From the NCBI GenBank assembly GCA_021843755.1, contig JAKBWB010000038.1:39420-103419 (forward strand): a stretch of DNA of 64,000 nt, written 5' to 3'. This DNA comes from Pseudomonadota bacterium (GTDB taxonomy: Bacteria; Pseudomonadota; Gammaproteobacteria; Steroidobacterales; Steroidobacteraceae). Both the position numbers and the translations under genes were made by a program. This document shows, piece by piece, positions 63,564 through 64,000 of the stretch. The notes beneath the pieces were generated by a model. That model was not told the origin of the DNA and made no database searches. It saw only the letters and a program-made list of their open reading frames with translations. Position 1 is the stretch's first letter, and every line of letters begins with the position of its first letter.

Positions 63564-64000
63564 ATGCCCTGGAATGTGCCGAACACGCTGACTTGGCTGC
63601 GCATTGGGGCGATCCCGCTCATCGTGCTGCTCTTCTACATGCCGTATCCCTGGGCGGATCCGGCTGCGGGGCTGCTGTTTGCCGCTGCGGGCATCACCGA
63701 CTCGCTGGACGGGTATTTCGCCCGGCGGCTCGGGCAGACCTCTCGCCTGGGCGCATTTCTCGACCCGGTGGCGGACAAGCTGATCGTCGCCGTGGCGCTG
63801 GTACTGCTTGTGAGCCAGGATACCCGCGCGCTGATCGTGCTCACCGCCGTGGTGATCATCGGGCGGGAGATTACGATTTCGGCGCTGCGCGAGTGGATGG
63901 CCGAGATCGGCGAGCGGCGCAAGGTCGCGGTGTCCCAGCTCGGCAAGGTCAAGACGGTGCTGCAGATCGTGGGGCTGTCCATGATGCTCTACCACCACCG
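63564..64000 (+). CDS. pgsA: CDP-diacylglycerol-glycerol-3-phosphate 3-phosphatidyltransferase PgsA (partial)
   Basis: The first 145 codons of an inner-membrane enzyme that makes phosphatidylglycerol-phosphate; the gene runs off the window. It begins MPWNVPNTLTWLRIGAIPLI and has hydrophobic spans matching the family. The CDP-alcohol phosphotransferase motif D-G-x2-A-R-x8-G-x3-D-x3-D is complete (DGYFARRLGQTSRLGAFLD followed by PVAD). It starts seven bases after uvrC, the conserved uvrC-pgsA order of gammaproteobacteria. Confidence 0.95.
   Translation, partial: MPWNVPNTLTWLRIGAIPLIVLLFYMPYPWADPAAGLLFAAAGITDSLDGYFARRLGQTSRLGAFLDPVADKLIVAVALVLLVSQDTRALIVLTAVVIIGREITISALREWMAEIGERRKVAVSQLGKVKTVLQIVGLSMMLYHH

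Noticed and set aside
1..64000. CRISPR arrays, insertion sequences, prophage, integrons, tRNA-associated islands, toxin-antitoxin or defence genes
   Set aside because: No regularly spaced repeats, transposase or integrase motifs, tRNA genes or recognised defence proteins were seen on either strand; the window reads as core chromosome.

Overview
The window is a 64 kb, GC-rich, densely packed bacterial chromosome segment with no rRNA, tRNA, insertion sequence, phage gene or CRISPR array that I could see. The gene set points to a gammaproteobacterium, probably a free-living high-GC aerobe near the Xanthomonadales/Nevskiales/Steroidobacter group. The reasons are a fused aspartokinase-homoserine dehydrogenase (ThrA), cysI followed by a DUF934 gene, a class II DAHP synthase, and nudJ, mnmA, purB, a PhoPQ-like pair and icd close together, recalling the Escherichia coli neighbourhood. 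The lineage is an inference from gene content; no rRNA is present to test it.

Layout. 1-7.7 kb: phenylacetate catabolism, with the repressor gene paaX divergent from paaABCDE-paaG-paaZ; paaF, paaH, paaJ and paaK are not here. 7.7-10.9 kb: a 408-bp gap with a heat-shock-type promoter, then hsp20-lon. 10.9-13.1 kb: wrbA and a membrane-anchored TAXI-type binding protein. 13.1-20.9 kb: assimilatory sulfate reduction (cysteine synthase, cysG, APS-reductase-type cysH, cysB, cysI, DUF934) with malQ lodged inside. 21.0-22.8 kb: a MaoC hydratase / CoA-ester lyase / small unknown protein operon. 23.5-28.9 kb: thrABC plus a NERD-like membrane protein. 28.9-35.8 kb: M20 peptidase, TatD, thioredoxin-like protein, threonine aldolase, an ABC exporter and a YgjP-type protease. 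35.8-40.0 kb: tryptophan 2,3-dioxygenase, HAD phosphatase and aconitase A. 40.1-49.4 kb: mnmA, nudJ, an unknown gene, purB, fumC, a NUDIX CoA pyrophosphatase, mazG, a PepSY protein and a PhoPQ-like two-component pair. 49.6-55.5 kb: LOG-family protein, RNB ribonuclease, phosphoketolase and acetate kinase. 55.5-61.1 kb: two lysine (saccharopine pathway) genes, DAHP synthase and isocitrate dehydrogenase. 61.1-64 kb: family 5 uracil-DNA glycosylase, uvrC and the start of pgsA.

The genes work together in several blocks. The paa proteins take phenylacetyl-CoA through epoxidation, oxepin formation and ring opening. CysH, CysI, CysG (siroheme) and the cysteine synthase turn APS into cysteine under CysB. 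Acetyl-phosphate made by phosphoketolase can yield ATP through AckA. The saccharopine dehydrogenase and the ALDH7-type dehydrogenase would carry lysine carbon to aminoadipate. Aconitase, isocitrate dehydrogenase and fumarase supply the TCA cycle. Translational coupling by 1-4 base start/stop overlaps is common.

I found no convincing new multi-gene defence or mobile system. The most useful non-routine signals are: repeated -10-like hexamers 6-10 bases before start codons that lack a ribosome binding site (suggesting leaderless mRNAs); a strong palindrome overlapping the paaA promoter; a sigma-32-like promoter before hsp20-lon; an icd promoter palindrome and altered IDH cofactor residues; and a coupled MaoC-lyase-unknown operon containing an AT-rich patch.
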